Shown here: positions 47,055 to 55,906 of the stretch, piece by piece | Layout of the letters: every line of letters starts with the position of its first letter | Position numbering within the stretch: position 1 is the stretch's first letter | Assembly (NCBI GenBank): GCA_945861275.1 | Contig: CAMATZ010000021.1 | Coordinates: 25,765-89,764 of the forward strand | Direction: 5' to 3' | Source: Bordetella parapertussis | GTDB taxonomy: Bacteria; Pseudomonadota; Gammaproteobacteria; Burkholderiales; SG8-41 | DNA: 64,000 nt | Program-made: the position numbers and the translations under genes | Notes under the pieces: model-generated | Seen by the model: the letters and a program-made list of their open reading frames with translations, nothing else | Told to the model about the DNA's origin: nothing | Databases searched by the model: none

Positions 47055-48956
47055 ATGGGCGCCTATCAGGAATTCCACAAACGTTCGCTTAACGAGCGCG
47101 ACGCATTCTGGGCCGAGCAGGCGGCGCTGATTGACTGGCACCAGCCTTTTGATCAAGTCTGCGATTTCAGCCATCCGCCGTTTGCGAAATGGTTTGTCGG
47201 CGGGCAAACCAATCTGTGTCACAACGCCATCGACCGCCATCTCGCCGCGCGCGGCGGCCAGAAGGCGCTGATTTATATTTCCACCGAGACCGGGCAGGAA
47301 AAAACCTACACCTACCGGGAACTCTACAAGGAGGTCAATCGCGCGGCAGGCATGCTGCATACGCTGGGCGTGGGCAAGGGTGATCGTGTGCTGATCTACA
47401 TGCCGATGATCGCGGAAGCGGTGTTCGCGATGCTGGCGTGTGCGCGTGTCGGTGCGATTCACTCGGTGGTATTCGGCGGATTCGCGGCAGCGAGTCTGGC
47501 GACGCGCATTGATGACGCGAAGCCCGCGTTGATGATTACCTCTGACGCGGGCATGCGCGGCGGCCGTGCGATTCCCTACAAGCCTTTGGTGGATGAGGCA
47601 TTGCGTCTGGCCCAGCATCCGCCGCGTACTGTGATTGTGGTGAATCGCGGCATCGACAAAGACTATCAGCCCGTAGCCGGGCGCGATCTCGACTACGCTA
47701 CTTTGCGTCGCGCGCACGTCAACGTGAATACGCCGGTGACGTGGCTGGAGTCGAGTGACCCCTCGTACATTTTGTATACCTCGGGCACCACCGGCAAGCC
47801 CAAAGGCGTGCAGCGTGACACCGGCGGTTACGCGGTGGCGCTGGCGGCGTCGATGAAGCACATTTATTGCGGCAATGCGGGTGAGACGATGTTCACCACC
47901 TCGGACATCGGCTGGGTAGTCGGGCACTCGTATATTGTGTACGCGCCGCTGATTGCCGGCATGACCACCATCCTTTACGAGGGGCTGCCGATACGACCCG
48001 ATGCCGGCATCTGGTGGAAAATCGTCGCCGACCATAAAGTATCGGTGATGTTTTCCTCGCCCACCGCGGCACGCGTGCTGAAAAAACAGGACCCTGCGTA
48101 TCTCACGAAATACGATTTGTCGTCGCTGCGTCACCTGTTTCTCGCGGGCGAACCGCTCGATGAGCCCACGCATCGCTGGATCTCTGATGCGCTGCAAAAG
48201 CCGGTGATCGATCATTATTGGCAAACCGAAACCGGCTGGCCGATTTTATCGGCAGTGCACGGCGTGGAAAAAACGCCGCTCAGGCTGGGCACGCCGGGTT
48301 TTCCAGTCTATGGCTATGACCTGCAAATCCTGCGCGAGTCGGATGCGATGGAAGCCGATGCGAATGAAAAAGGCGTGGTCGCGATTGTTCCGCCGCTGCC
48401 GCCGGGCTGTATGACGACCGTGTGGGGCGACGACGCGCGTTTTGTGAGCACCTATTTCACCAGCTTTCACGGCAAGCAGGTGTATTCGACGTTTGACTGG
48501 GGCATCCGCGATGCGGACGGCTATCACTTTATTCTTGGCCGCACCGATGATGTGATCAACGTCGCGGGTCATCGTCTCGGCACGCGCGAAATTGAAGAAG
48601 CGGTGCAGTCGCACGCCAACATCGCCGAAGTTGCGGTGGTGGGCGTGGCCGACGCCATCAAAGGCCAGGTGCCGCTGGCGTTCGCGGTGGTGAAAGATGC
48701 CGCGAAAATTGCCACACCTGAACTCAGAGCCGTGCACGAAAAAGAAGTGATGGATGCTGTGGACAAACAACTGGGCGCCATTGGCCGTCCATCACACGTG
48801 CATTTTGTGACGCTGCTGCCCAAGACGCGCTCCGGTAAACTGCTGCGGCGCTCGATACAGGCGTTGGCCGAGGGGCGCGATCCGGGCGATCTGACCACGA
48901 TTGAAGACGCTGCTGCGCTGGAACAGATACGCGCCGCGTTGTCGGAAAGGCAGTGA
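47055..48956 (+). CDS. prpE: Propionate--CoA ligase
   Basis: 633 residues of the acyl-CoA synthetase family, closest in layout to PrpE. It starts GAYQEFHKRSLNERDAFWAEQA. The ATP-binding P-loop is YTSGTTGKPKGV (about 240-251), followed by the core motifs HYWQTETGWP and FDWGIRDADGYHFILGRTDDVINVAGHR. The C-terminal catalytic and acetylatable Lys is in TRSGKLLRR. It activates propionate to propionyl-CoA through propionyl-AMP. The ATG at 47055 has GGAG seven bases upstream; the frame is open through the repeat upstream. Acetate activation is a possible side role. Confidence 0.93.
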   Translation: MGAYQEFHKRSLNERDAFWAEQAALIDWHQPFDQVCDFSHPPFAKWFVGGQTNLCHNAIDRHLAARGGQKALIYISTETGQEKTYTYRELYKEVNRAAGMLHTLGVGKGDRVLIYMPMIAEAVFAMLACARVGAIHSVVFGGFAAASLATRIDDAKPALMITSDAGMRGGRAIPYKPLVDEALRLAQHPPRTVIVVNRGIDKDYQPVAGRDLDYATLRRAHVNVNTPVTWLESSDPSYILYTSGTTGKPKGVQRDTGGYAVALAASMKHIYCGNAGETMFTTSDIGWVVGHSYIVYAPLIAGMTTILYEGLPIRPDAGIWWKIVADHKVSVMFSSPTAARVLKKQDPAYLTKYDLSSLRHLFLAGEPLDEPTHRWISDALQKPVIDHYWQTETGWPILSAVHGVEKTPLRLGTPGFPVYGYDLQILRESDAMEADANEKGVVAIVPPLPPGCMTTVWGDDARFVSTYFTSFHGKQVYSTFDWGIRDADGYHFILGRTDDVINVAGHRLGTREIEEAVQSHANIAEVAVVGVADAIKGQVPLAFAVVKDAAKIATPELRAVHEKEVMDAVDKQLGAIGRPSHVHFVTLLPKTRSGKLLRRSIQALAEGRDPGDLTTIEDAAALEQIRAALSERQ

Positions 48957-49062
48957 GAATAGGCGGACTGGTGCGTTGTGACTATCCGAAAACCTGGTCT
49001 GTCTCCTTTTTAATGGAGCAAAAAGTGGCAGAGTTTCCAAAAACCCTGAATGGAGAAATGTC

Positions 49063-49278
49063 ATGAAATTTCTTGCAACGAGTGCAACAATCTTATTGCT
49101 TTATGCGGGCGTCGCGACGGCGCAGGTGCAGGGTGCCAGGCCGGATGCCGCGCAACCGCCCGAGGTAAAACTCGTGACCGGAAACGAAAGCAAGCATGCG
49201 CGTCACGCCGACGCGAGACACTGCCTTACTCTGAAGAATGACTTGCAGATTATTCGGTGTGCAGAGAAGTATCGGTAG
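49063..49278 (+). CDS. Small secreted protein of unknown function
   Basis: 71 residues with a clear signal peptide (FLATSATILLLYAGVATAQ) and a mature part of about 50 residues. The mature part has only two Cys, 13 residues apart in HCLTLKNDLQIIRCAEKYR, likely to form one disulfide. GGAGA lies seven to eight bases before the ATG. The family is not recognised. Similar small proteins ending with a CAE-type motif seem common in betaproteobacteria, but that is from memory only. Confidence 0.65.
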   Translation: MKFLATSATILLLYAGVATAQVQGARPDAAQPPEVKLVTGNESKHARHADARHCLTLKNDLQIIRCAEKYR

Positions 49279-49420
49279 CTTGTCATCCCTGCAGGTGACG
49301 GAAATCCGACGGGTGTCACGGCAATACCAGCACGCGTAGGGGGCGATGACCGACTGAGCGTAAGTGATCGCGACTGTTCGTCGGCTGTGTGATGGATTGC
49401 CGGCTGACAAAAAAACAAAG

Positions 49421-49510
49421 GTAGGGTGGGCACGCTGTTTGTGCCCACGCGTCGCGGTGTGTCCACGTTCGGCGGCGTGGGCAAAACAAAGAGCGTTTTG
49501 CCCACCCTAC
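49421..49510. repeat. Intergenic inverted repeat with GTAGGGTGGG ends
   Basis: Outer arms GTAGGGTGGG (49421-49430) and CCCACCCTAC (49501-49510) enclose a second complementary pair: GTGCCCACGC around 49441 faces GCGTGGGC around 49475. Elements with this sequence type occur between genes in many proteobacteria. It directly abuts the stop codon of the Gfo/Idh gene (49511), again linking repeat and gene end. Confidence 0.8.
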
Positions 49511-50485
49511 TCACCCCGCCAGTTTCACCGGCTTTCCGGTTTCAATCGACGTGGTAATCGCCTCGAACGCGCCGATGGTGTTTACCATTTCATCAGGCGT
49601 GATGGGGTAGGGGGCCTTGCCCGTAACCGCATCGGCGAATAAATCAAACTCCGCCAGCAAGGAATCGATTTTCTGAAATTCCCTGCGCTCGGTCTTGCCG
49701 CCGCTTAAGCGTGTGATGCATTCGATTTCGCCCAGCGCTTCGGCCGAGCCCTGATCGCCGAACACCTGCACGCGCCAGTAAAACGGCGACGGACGCACAG
49801 CGCCGAGAAAGCCGCTGACACCGTTGGCGAATCGGAATAATACCGAGACGGTGTCCAGCGGATTAGGTCCCGTACGCGTGGCGATAAATTGTGCGCTGAC
49901 TTCAGCGGTGGGACCGGCGAGGTTAGTGAAGGCGTCGAGGATATGGATGCCGGTGCCGGTCATGCCAGCCCCCGGCGTTTCCGACGGCAGGTCCCGCCAT
50001 GGCGCGAAAAAGTTGCTGGAATTCTCGTTGCTGTAGTGGCCCTCGATATGCAGCACGCGGCCCAGTGCGCCGCTGGCAACAACGCTGCGTAGTTCCACCA
50101 TCGATGGCCAGAAGCGCTTGTTTTGCCCTACCGCGATGGCTACGCCGGCTTTTTTGCAGGCTTCGGTCATGGCCAATGCGTCGGCAAACTTGAGGGCGAA
50201 AGGTTTTTCGCAGAACACGGCTTTACCCGCGGCAGCTACCTGCTCAACCAGCTTGCGGTGGGTGGAGTGCGGTGTGGCCAAAGCGACCGCCTGCACCTTG
50301 GGGTCGGCGAGCGCGGCTTCGAGGCTGGTGCTCAGCGTGAAGCCTTGCTCGCTGGCGAAAGCGCGCACGCTGTCCGGTTCGTGACTGACGCCATGGACAA
50401 AGCGAATCTTGTCGCTTTTGCCTTGTACTGCGTTGACGATATTCTTGCCCCACCACCCCAAGCCTATGATGGCTGCGTTGATCAT
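49511..50485 (-). CDS. Gfo/Idh/MocA-family NAD(P)-dependent oxidoreductase
   Basis: 324 residues. The N-terminal Rossmann fold starts INAAIIGLGWWGKNIVNAV. The conserved ATPHSTHRKLVEQ and the Glu-Lys-Pro motif in VFCEKPFALKFADA (about 91-104) are present. The C-terminal domain has GHYSNENSSNFF and GMTGTGIHILDAF, with a His where the catalytic residue normally sits. Members oxidise or reduce sugars, inositols and related compounds. It is the last gene of a probable seven-gene run on the minus strand (57184 down to 49511) and lies 15 bases after the FAH gene. Confidence 0.9.
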   Translation of the reverse strand: MINAAIIGLGWWGKNIVNAVQGKSDKIRFVHGVSHEPDSVRAFASEQGFTLSTSLEAALADPKVQAVALATPHSTHRKLVEQVAAAGKAVFCEKPFALKFADALAMTEACKKAGVAIAVGQNKRFWPSMVELRSVVASGALGRVLHIEGHYSNENSSNFFAPWRDLPSETPGAGMTGTGIHILDAFTNLAGPTAEVSAQFIATRTGPNPLDTVSVLFRFANGVSGFLGAVRPSPFYWRVQVFGDQGSAEALGEIECITRLSGGKTERREFQKIDSLLAEFDLFADAVTGKAPYPITPDEMVNTIGAFEAITTSIETGKPVKLAG

Positions 50486-50500
50486 GTCGGTGGTGGAAGC

Positions 50501-51346
50501 TTATGCCGGGGCTACGATTTTTTGCTGCTGCTGCCCCAGACCCTCTATGCCGAGCGTGACCACATCGCCCACCTTGAGGTATACCGGATTGGGTTTTTTA
50601 CCCATGCCCACACCGGGCGGCGTGCCGGTACAGATCACGTCGCCGGGCAACAGCGTCATGAAGTTGCTGCAATACGAAATGATTTTTCGCACACCGAAAA
50701 TCATGGTGCGCGTGTTGCCCGATTGCATGCGCACGCCGTTGACATCCAGCCACATGTCGAGAGATTGCGGATCGGTAATTTCATCCGTGGTCACCAGCCA
50801 GGGACCGATCGGCCCGAAGGTGTCGCAGCCCTTGCCCTTGTCCCACTGCGACGACTGCAACTGAAACGCGCGCTCGGAGACATCGTTCGCCACGCAGTAG
50901 CCCGCGACGTAATTAAGCGAGTCTTCTTCGCTGACGTATTGCGCCTTGCTGCCGATGACGATCGCGAGCTCGCATTCCCAATCGAGCTTGGTGGCGTTGC
51001 GCGGCATGAGGGTGTCGTCGTTCGGGCCACAGATGGAGGTGGTGGCCTTCATGAAAATGATGGGTTCGGTGGGCACCGCCATACCGGCTTCGGCGGCGTG
51101 ATCGGAGTAGTTCAGGCCGATCGCCACGTATTTGGAGATGCCGCTGAACGGCACACCGAAGCGTGTCGCGCCAGTGACTACCGGCAGTGTTTCCGGCTTG
51201 ATCTTGGCGATGCGTGCAAGATTGCGTGGTGACAGCGCCTCGGCATCCAGCGCGCCGGTGACTTTGGACAAATCACGCAATTTACCTTGGGCATCGACAA
51301 TTCCAGGCTTCTCGTTTCCATCTTTTCCGTAGCGGCAAAGCTTCAT
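50501..51346 (-). CDS. Fumarylacetoacetate hydrolase-family protein
   Basis: 281 residues. The FAH domain (about 70-278) has VAIGLNYSDHAAEAG, the metal-binding acidic residues in PRNATKLDWECELAIVIG (Glu-x-Glu type) and GYCVANDVSERAFQLQ, then GTPPGVGMGKKPNPVYL. Such enzymes cleave or decarboxylate 2-oxo acids, for example in aromatic, ureidoglycolate or sugar-acid breakdown; 2,4-diketo-3-deoxy acid hydrolase is one option near sugar dehydrogenases. The N-terminal about 65 residues are the short cap common in this group. Confidence 0.9.
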   Translation of the reverse strand: MKLCRYGKDGNEKPGIVDAQGKLRDLSKVTGALDAEALSPRNLARIAKIKPETLPVVTGATRFGVPFSGISKYVAIGLNYSDHAAEAGMAVPTEPIIFMKATTSICGPNDDTLMPRNATKLDWECELAIVIGSKAQYVSEEDSLNYVAGYCVANDVSERAFQLQSSQWDKGKGCDTFGPIGPWLVTTDEITDPQSLDMWLDVNGVRMQSGNTRTMIFGVRKIISYCSNFMTLLPGDVICTGTPPGVGMGKKPNPVYLKVGDVVTLGIEGLGQQQQKIVAPA

Positions 51347-51395
51347 GTTTACTCCTGCGGTTTCAGTAAATAAACTTCAATCAGCACTAACCGTA

Positions 51396-52385
51396 TTATA
51401 AACCGGCGCGGCTTTTTCCTTTAACTGCTTTGTTTACAACGTTGATCGGCCATACGCCGGAAAGCACCCGGCGCACTTCGCCCGGCGCGCCGGCCTGCAG
51501 CCCGACCATGGCCTGTTCGCTATACCACGCCGCATGCGGATTAATAATCACGTTTTCACGTCCGCGCAGCGGATGCGGATTGGGCAGCGGTTCCGGATCA
51601 GTGGTGTCGAGCGCGGCGCCGGCGATTTTTTTGGCGTCGAGCGCGCGCACCAGTGCATCGGTGTCGATCACCGGGCCGCGCGCGCAGTTGATGATCACCG
51701 CGTTGGGCTTCATGGCGTTGAAGGCATCGTCGTTGATGCTCTTGCGCGTTTGCGGCGTGAGCGGCGGATGCACGGACACGAAGTCGGCTTGCTTCAGCAA
51801 TTCCATCAATTCCATCTTTTTGCCGGGGGCATCGAACTGACCTTCTTTCACGAAGGGGTCGGCGAATAACACTTTCATGCCGAACGCGGCAGCGCGGATG
51901 GCGACTTGCCGCGCAATATTGCCAAAACCCACCAGCCCGATGGTGCTGCCGGCAAGACGCTGTATCGGTTTGCCCGGCGGCACCTCCCATTTTCCGGCGC
52001 GCACCTGGCGATCATAAAAGGTAATTTTTCGCGCGGCGGAAAGCAGCAACGCCATGGTGTGTTCGGCGACTTCTTCGATGCAGTACGTGGGATTGTTGGT
52101 GACAATGATGCCGGCCGCGGTGGCGGCATCCAGATCAATGGTATCGACGCCGATGCCATAACGCGCAATGATCTTGCACTTGGGCATTTTCGACATGGTG
52201 TCGGCCGTAATCGGGCCGGCGTAAGTGTTGAGCAGGGCGTCGCAATCAGCAGCTTCGGCGATAAACTGGTCAGGCGTTTTGGTTTGCAGTGCCGTCAACT
52301 CCGCGAGGCCGGCGAGGGTGTTTTTCTCGACCTCGAGTGAATCCCACACGTAATCCGTCAGTACCACCTTCGCTAATGCTGCCAT
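51396..52385 (-). CDS. D-2-hydroxyacid dehydrogenase, C-terminal-binding-protein-like
   Basis: 329 residues. The NAD-binding loop is GSTIGLVGFGNIARQVA (about 147-163). The catalytic Arg is in INCARGPVIDTDAL, the Glu in DTTDPEPLPNP and the His in NPHAAWYSEQA, so the Arg-Glu-His triad is complete. The WYSE ending after the His is typical of the CtBP-like branch. It reduces 2-oxo acids or oxidises D-2-hydroxy acids. The gene stands between the FAH gene and a second dehydrogenase in the same direction, with small gaps of 49 and 33 bases. Confidence 0.9.
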   Translation of the reverse strand: MAALAKVVLTDYVWDSLEVEKNTLAGLAELTALQTKTPDQFIAEAADCDALLNTYAGPITADTMSKMPKCKIIARYGIGVDTIDLDAATAAGIIVTNNPTYCIEEVAEHTMALLLSAARKITFYDRQVRAGKWEVPPGKPIQRLAGSTIGLVGFGNIARQVAIRAAAFGMKVLFADPFVKEGQFDAPGKKMELMELLKQADFVSVHPPLTPQTRKSINDDAFNAMKPNAVIINCARGPVIDTDALVRALDAKKIAGAALDTTDPEPLPNPHPLRGRENVIINPHAAWYSEQAMVGLQAGAPGEVRRVLSGVWPINVVNKAVKGKSRAGL

Positions 52386-52418
52386 GTGCGTACCTCAATA
52401 AATAGTGTTTAAAAACAA

Positions 52419-53399
52419 TTACTTATAGATCTCTACGTTCCAGCAATTGGGCGGCTGCCTGCCCTCAAGCAGCGCCAGAATATTGTCTACTACCACATTC
52501 GCCATCGCCTCGCGCAGCTCGCGCGTAGCGCTGCCCATATGCGGCGTGCACACCACGTTGTTCATCTTGAGTAGTTCAGGATGCGGGCGCGGTTCGTTTT
52601 CATAGACATCCAGCCCGGCGCCGGCGATGCGTTTTTCTGTCAGTGCTTGCACCAGGGCCAATTCGTCAATAATCGGCCCGCGCGCGGAGTTGATAATGTA
52701 GGCGGTGGGCTTCATCCATGCCAGTTGCGCCGCACCGATCAAGTGGCGCGTTTCAGGCGTGAGTTGCACATGCACGGAAACGAAATCCGCTACCCGAAAC
52801 ACTTCATCAAACGGCGCCCATGTCGCGTTCAGTTCATGTTCTTTGTCGGGCGTCAGGCGCCGCGGATCGTGATAGATCACCGGCATCGAAAACCCCCGCG
52901 CGCGCTGCGCCATTGCCGTGCCCACGCCGCCGACGCCGAGTAATCCCAGAGTCTTGCGCGATACGGTGCCGCCCTCAACAGTGTTGGACTGCGAACCGGG
53001 GAATACGCCGCTGCGCATCAGGCGGTCGCCTTCGGCCACGCGCCGCACCGTGGCCAGCAATAACGCAAACGCGAGATCGGCGGTGGCGTCGTTCAGCAGC
53101 AGCGCGGGGATCACTGTCACCGGCAGCTTGCGCGCGGTGGCGGCGGCGGTATCGATGTCCGCCGGCGTGATGGTCATCGACGCTATCGCCTTGAGCTGCG
53201 GATTGGCGTTGATCACGTCCGCATTGATCCTGTCGTGCAGCAGGCAGAAAATAATATCGTGCTCGCGCGCGGCTTTGAGTAGTTCGTCCTGCGTGACGAT
53301 GTGCAGCGGGTCGTGATTGATGGTGAGATCAGCGACTTTTTCAAGGCGCTCAATCGCGCTGCGAGCCACCGGCTGCGTCAGGAAAATTCGCGGGCGCAT
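52419..53399 (-). CDS. D-2-hydroxyacid dehydrogenase (glyoxylate/hydroxypyruvate reductase-like)
   Basis: 326 residues. The cofactor loop is KTLGLLGVGGVGTAMAQRA (about 149-167). The triad residues are in INSARGPIIDELAL (Arg), DVYENEPRP (Glu) and CTPHMGSATRE (His). It resembles glycerate dehydrogenases that act on glyoxylate, hydroxypyruvate or gluconate-type 2-oxo acids. It is a second, clearly different copy next to the CtBP-like enzyme. The stop is followed on the minus strand by an AT-rich TAAGTAATTGTTTTT string. Confidence 0.9.
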   Translation of the reverse strand: MRPRIFLTQPVARSAIERLEKVADLTINHDPLHIVTQDELLKAAREHDIIFCLLHDRINADVINANPQLKAIASMTITPADIDTAAATARKLPVTVIPALLLNDATADLAFALLLATVRRVAEGDRLMRSGVFPGSQSNTVEGGTVSRKTLGLLGVGGVGTAMAQRARGFSMPVIYHDPRRLTPDKEHELNATWAPFDEVFRVADFVSVHVQLTPETRHLIGAAQLAWMKPTAYIINSARGPIIDELALVQALTEKRIAGAGLDVYENEPRPHPELLKMNNVVCTPHMGSATRELREAMANVVVDNILALLEGRQPPNCWNVEIYK

Positions 53400-53408
53400 C
53401 GCTGGTGT

Positions 53409-54701
53409 CTAGGCCATCCAGCGCACAATGCCAGCCACGCCATCCACCGCCACCTGCGCGCCATCGGGTATGGTGGTGGTGGCGTCGGCCACACCCAGCA
53501 CCATCGGGATGCCGCGCTCACGCGCGAGTGAAGCAAGGTGAGAGGTGCTGCCGCCGAGTTCCGACACCACCGCGGACACCTGGGTCAATATGCGGCTTAA
53601 CGCGGGGCCGGCACTCTTGGTAATCAGCACGTCGCCGGGCGCGACATGGGCAAGTTCGCATTCGCAGTTCACCACGCGTGCGCGGCCTGTGCCCCAGCCC
53701 ACGCCGGCGGGTTGTCCGCGCAGGCGCGGATGATTGCGCCAGATTTCATCGGGGACTTTTTCCTGCGTGCCGACGTGCAGTGGCCGCGCTTGCAGCATCT
53801 TGATGCCGTCGCCGTCGTCACCTTCAACCATTGCCCATTCGATTTCGACCGGCAGGCCCATGATTTCTTCGGCGCGGCGCAACATGCCACCCAGCCGCGC
53901 AACTTGTGCGTCGTTGAGGCAGCGCTTGGGTGTGTCGCTCTTTTTGGGCGGCGTGAATTTTCGATGCATGCAGCCGACCGCGTGATACTTGGGGCCGACA
54001 GCCGCTTCGGTGAGCTCCGCCTCGCGTGACAGCAGGTAACGATCAGGGGTGACTTCGCCCTGTGCGATGCTGGAGCCGAGGCCCCAGGTCGCGTTGATCA
54101 ACATGCCGCCATCCACCGTCTGCGACAGGCCGCCGCCCGCCGCCAACGCCGGAATCAGCGGTTGTATGATCAGCGCCATCGCGGTATCCGCCGGGTCGAG
54201 ATCATGTGTGGCCATGTAGCGCAGTGCGCGCGTCGACCACATCGCTGCCCAGCAGGCGCGGATCGCGGTCTGAAAATCTGTTTCGTCTTCGAGATCGAGA
54301 AAGCTCTCGAACTGCCCGGCAAAGCTGGAGCCGAAGCGGTCTTCCACCAATGCCGATGAACGCACCACGATGGGCAGGCCGTGTTCGGCCTTGATGCTGT
54401 TCCACACCTCCAGCAGCGGCTCCAATATTTCCGGTGTGATGGGTTCGTCCATCAGCCCGATTTTCATGTTCAGTGCGCAGCGGCGCGCTTGTGCGCCATC
54501 GTCCGCCGCAAACGCGCCGCGCGCGGATTCTTCCAGACCCAGCGCCTTGATTTGCAGCCGATAGGCGTCTGCCGACAGGCAAAAGCCGCCGGGGGTGGGC
54601 AGACCTGCATGGGCCAGTTTCGCGAGATTGGCGCCCTTGGGGCCAAAGCGTGCGACATCGGCAGCTTCCGGGGATGAGAGGGGAACGAGTAATGCAGACA
54701 T
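53409..54701 (-). CDS. PEP-synthase-like protein lacking the PEP/pyruvate barrel
   Basis: 430 residues. The N-terminal part is the ATP-grasp domain of PEP synthases and dikinases (GPKGANLAKLAHAGLPTPGGF, PIVVRSSALVEDRFGSSFAGQ, and later IEWAMVEGDDG...MLQARPLHV). The C-terminal part is the swivelling phosphohistidine domain with GGSTSHLASLARERGIPMVLG, and the catalytic His is intact. The third domain, which binds PEP or pyruvate in the roughly 800-residue enzymes, is absent, so the phosphate acceptor is unknown. The ATG at 54701 is chosen; the open frame upstream overlaps the alcohol dehydrogenase gene. It ends ten bases before the next gene. Confidence 0.87.
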   Translation of the reverse strand: MSALLVPLSSPEAADVARFGPKGANLAKLAHAGLPTPGGFCLSADAYRLQIKALGLEESARGAFAADDGAQARRCALNMKIGLMDEPITPEILEPLLEVWNSIKAEHGLPIVVRSSALVEDRFGSSFAGQFESFLDLEDETDFQTAIRACWAAMWSTRALRYMATHDLDPADTAMALIIQPLIPALAAGGGLSQTVDGGMLINATWGLGSSIAQGEVTPDRYLLSREAELTEAAVGPKYHAVGCMHRKFTPPKKSDTPKRCLNDAQVARLGGMLRRAEEIMGLPVEIEWAMVEGDDGDGIKMLQARPLHVGTQEKVPDEIWRNHPRLRGQPAGVGWGTGRARVVNCECELAHVAPGDVLITKSAGPALSRILTQVSAVVSELGGSTSHLASLARERGIPMVLGVADATTTIPDGAQVAVDGVAGIVRWMA

Positions 54702-54703
54702 GC

Positions 54704-55747
54704 TCAGCCTTCGCGTGAATCGATCACCAGACGTAATACGCCATTGGCGTTGCCTTCGTATTCCCGAAAAGCCTGATCGGTTTTTGAAAGCGGGAAAGTG
54801 CCGGAAACAAAGCCCTTGATATCGATTTTGCCCTGCGACACCAGGTCTATCGACGGCGCCATATCCGTGGGATGCAGTGCGCGTGAGCCGATGATGCTGA
54901 TTTCCTTGTAGTAGAGCGGAAACGTGGTGAATGTCGCGCAGCACTCGTGGCTAATCGCATAGGGAGACAGACGCCCGCCAGGTTTCAACATTTCAATCGC
55001 CACTGCCAGCATGGCTGCGCCGCCGACGGTATCGATCACCACGTCGGCGCCTTCATGATCAGTGAGACGCATCACTTCGCTCAGGGCTTTTTCCGCGCTC
55101 ACATCGAGCGCATGATGCGCCCCCATGCGCATGGCCATGTCGAGCTTCCACTGTGTGCGCGAAACGGCTATGACGGGACGGGCACCGGCAAAGGCGGCGA
55201 ATTGGGTGTGCAACAGGCCGGTGGTACCCTGACCAATCACCACCACGGATTCGCCCGCTTTGACGGCAAGCCGGTCCTGCGCGTGTTTAATGGTTGCCAG
55301 CGTCTCGATGAGCGTGGCGTCATCCAGCGCCAAATCAGCGGGCAGGGGGTGTGCGTATTTTCCCGCCACATGCACCAGCTCGGCGAGAGAACCATCGACT
55401 TCGCGTCCGAACAGCCCTGCGTTGCGGCACAGGTTCTGCCGATTGCGCAGACACATATCGCAGTGACCGCAGGAGATGATTGGATTGATGATGACCGGAT
55501 CGCCCGCTTTGACGTGCGTGACTCGTTCGCCGGCTGACTCAACCACGCCAGTCGATTCATGTCCCATCACCACCGGATATTTCAAGTTGGCGTAGAGACC
55601 CTTGAAGATGCCGAGGTCGGTGTGACAGATTGCGGTGGCGGCAATGCGCACCACCACATGATCCGGCGCCAGCGCCGGAATGGTGCGGTCAATAATAGAA
55701 AAAGACCGCGGCGCCGTGAGCATCGCGGTTTTGGAGATGAAGGGCAT
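54704..55747 (-). CDS. Zinc-dependent alcohol dehydrogenase (MDR)
   Basis: 347 residues. The catalytic zinc ligands are visible in AICHTDLGIFKG (Cys) and YPVVMGHESTGVVE (His-Glu). The structural zinc cysteines are in CGHCDMCLRNRQNLC. The nucleotide-binding part has VVVIGQGTTGLLHTQ. It oxidises or reduces an alcohol/aldehyde pair with NAD(P); the closest type may be aryl or glutathione-dependent, but this is not clear. The frame is open nine codons further upstream; the ATG at 55747 (MPFISKTAML) begins the conserved part. The stop lies two bases before the PEP-synthase-like gene. Confidence 0.91.
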   Translation of the reverse strand: MPFISKTAMLTAPRSFSIIDRTIPALAPDHVVVRIAATAICHTDLGIFKGLYANLKYPVVMGHESTGVVESAGERVTHVKAGDPVIINPIISCGHCDMCLRNRQNLCRNAGLFGREVDGSLAELVHVAGKYAHPLPADLALDDATLIETLATIKHAQDRLAVKAGESVVVIGQGTTGLLHTQFAAFAGARPVIAVSRTQWKLDMAMRMGAHHALDVSAEKALSEVMRLTDHEGADVVIDTVGGAAMLAVAIEMLKPGGRLSPYAISHECCATFTTFPLYYKEISIIGSRALHPTDMAPSIDLVSQGKIDIKGFVSGTFPLSKTDQAFREYEGNANGVLRLVIDSREG

Positions 55748-55789
55748 ATTTGATAATCGCGCGAAATTGCGCACGCCACTAAAATTTCC

Positions 55790-55867
55790 CCCTCTCCCGC
55801 CCTGGGGCGGGAGAGGGTTGGGGTGAGGGTAGGGGAAGCACGGCGCTGCCCCTCACCCCAACCCTCT
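55790..55867. repeat. Nested intergenic palindromes (CCCTCTCCC type)
   Basis: A 12-bp hairpin (55790-55801 with 55806-55817, loop CTGG) overlaps a larger inverted repeat with 17-bp arms at 55812-55828 and 55851-55867. The two can form alternative hairpins because they share the AGAGGG block. Elements of this sequence type are common between genes in proteobacteria. It lies in the 159-base gap between the M24 gene and the alcohol dehydrogenase gene and may split that run into two transcripts. Confidence 0.8.
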
Positions 55868-55906
55868 CCCCGCAAGCGGAGCGAGGGAGCCTGTTGCTTC
55901 CGCGTT

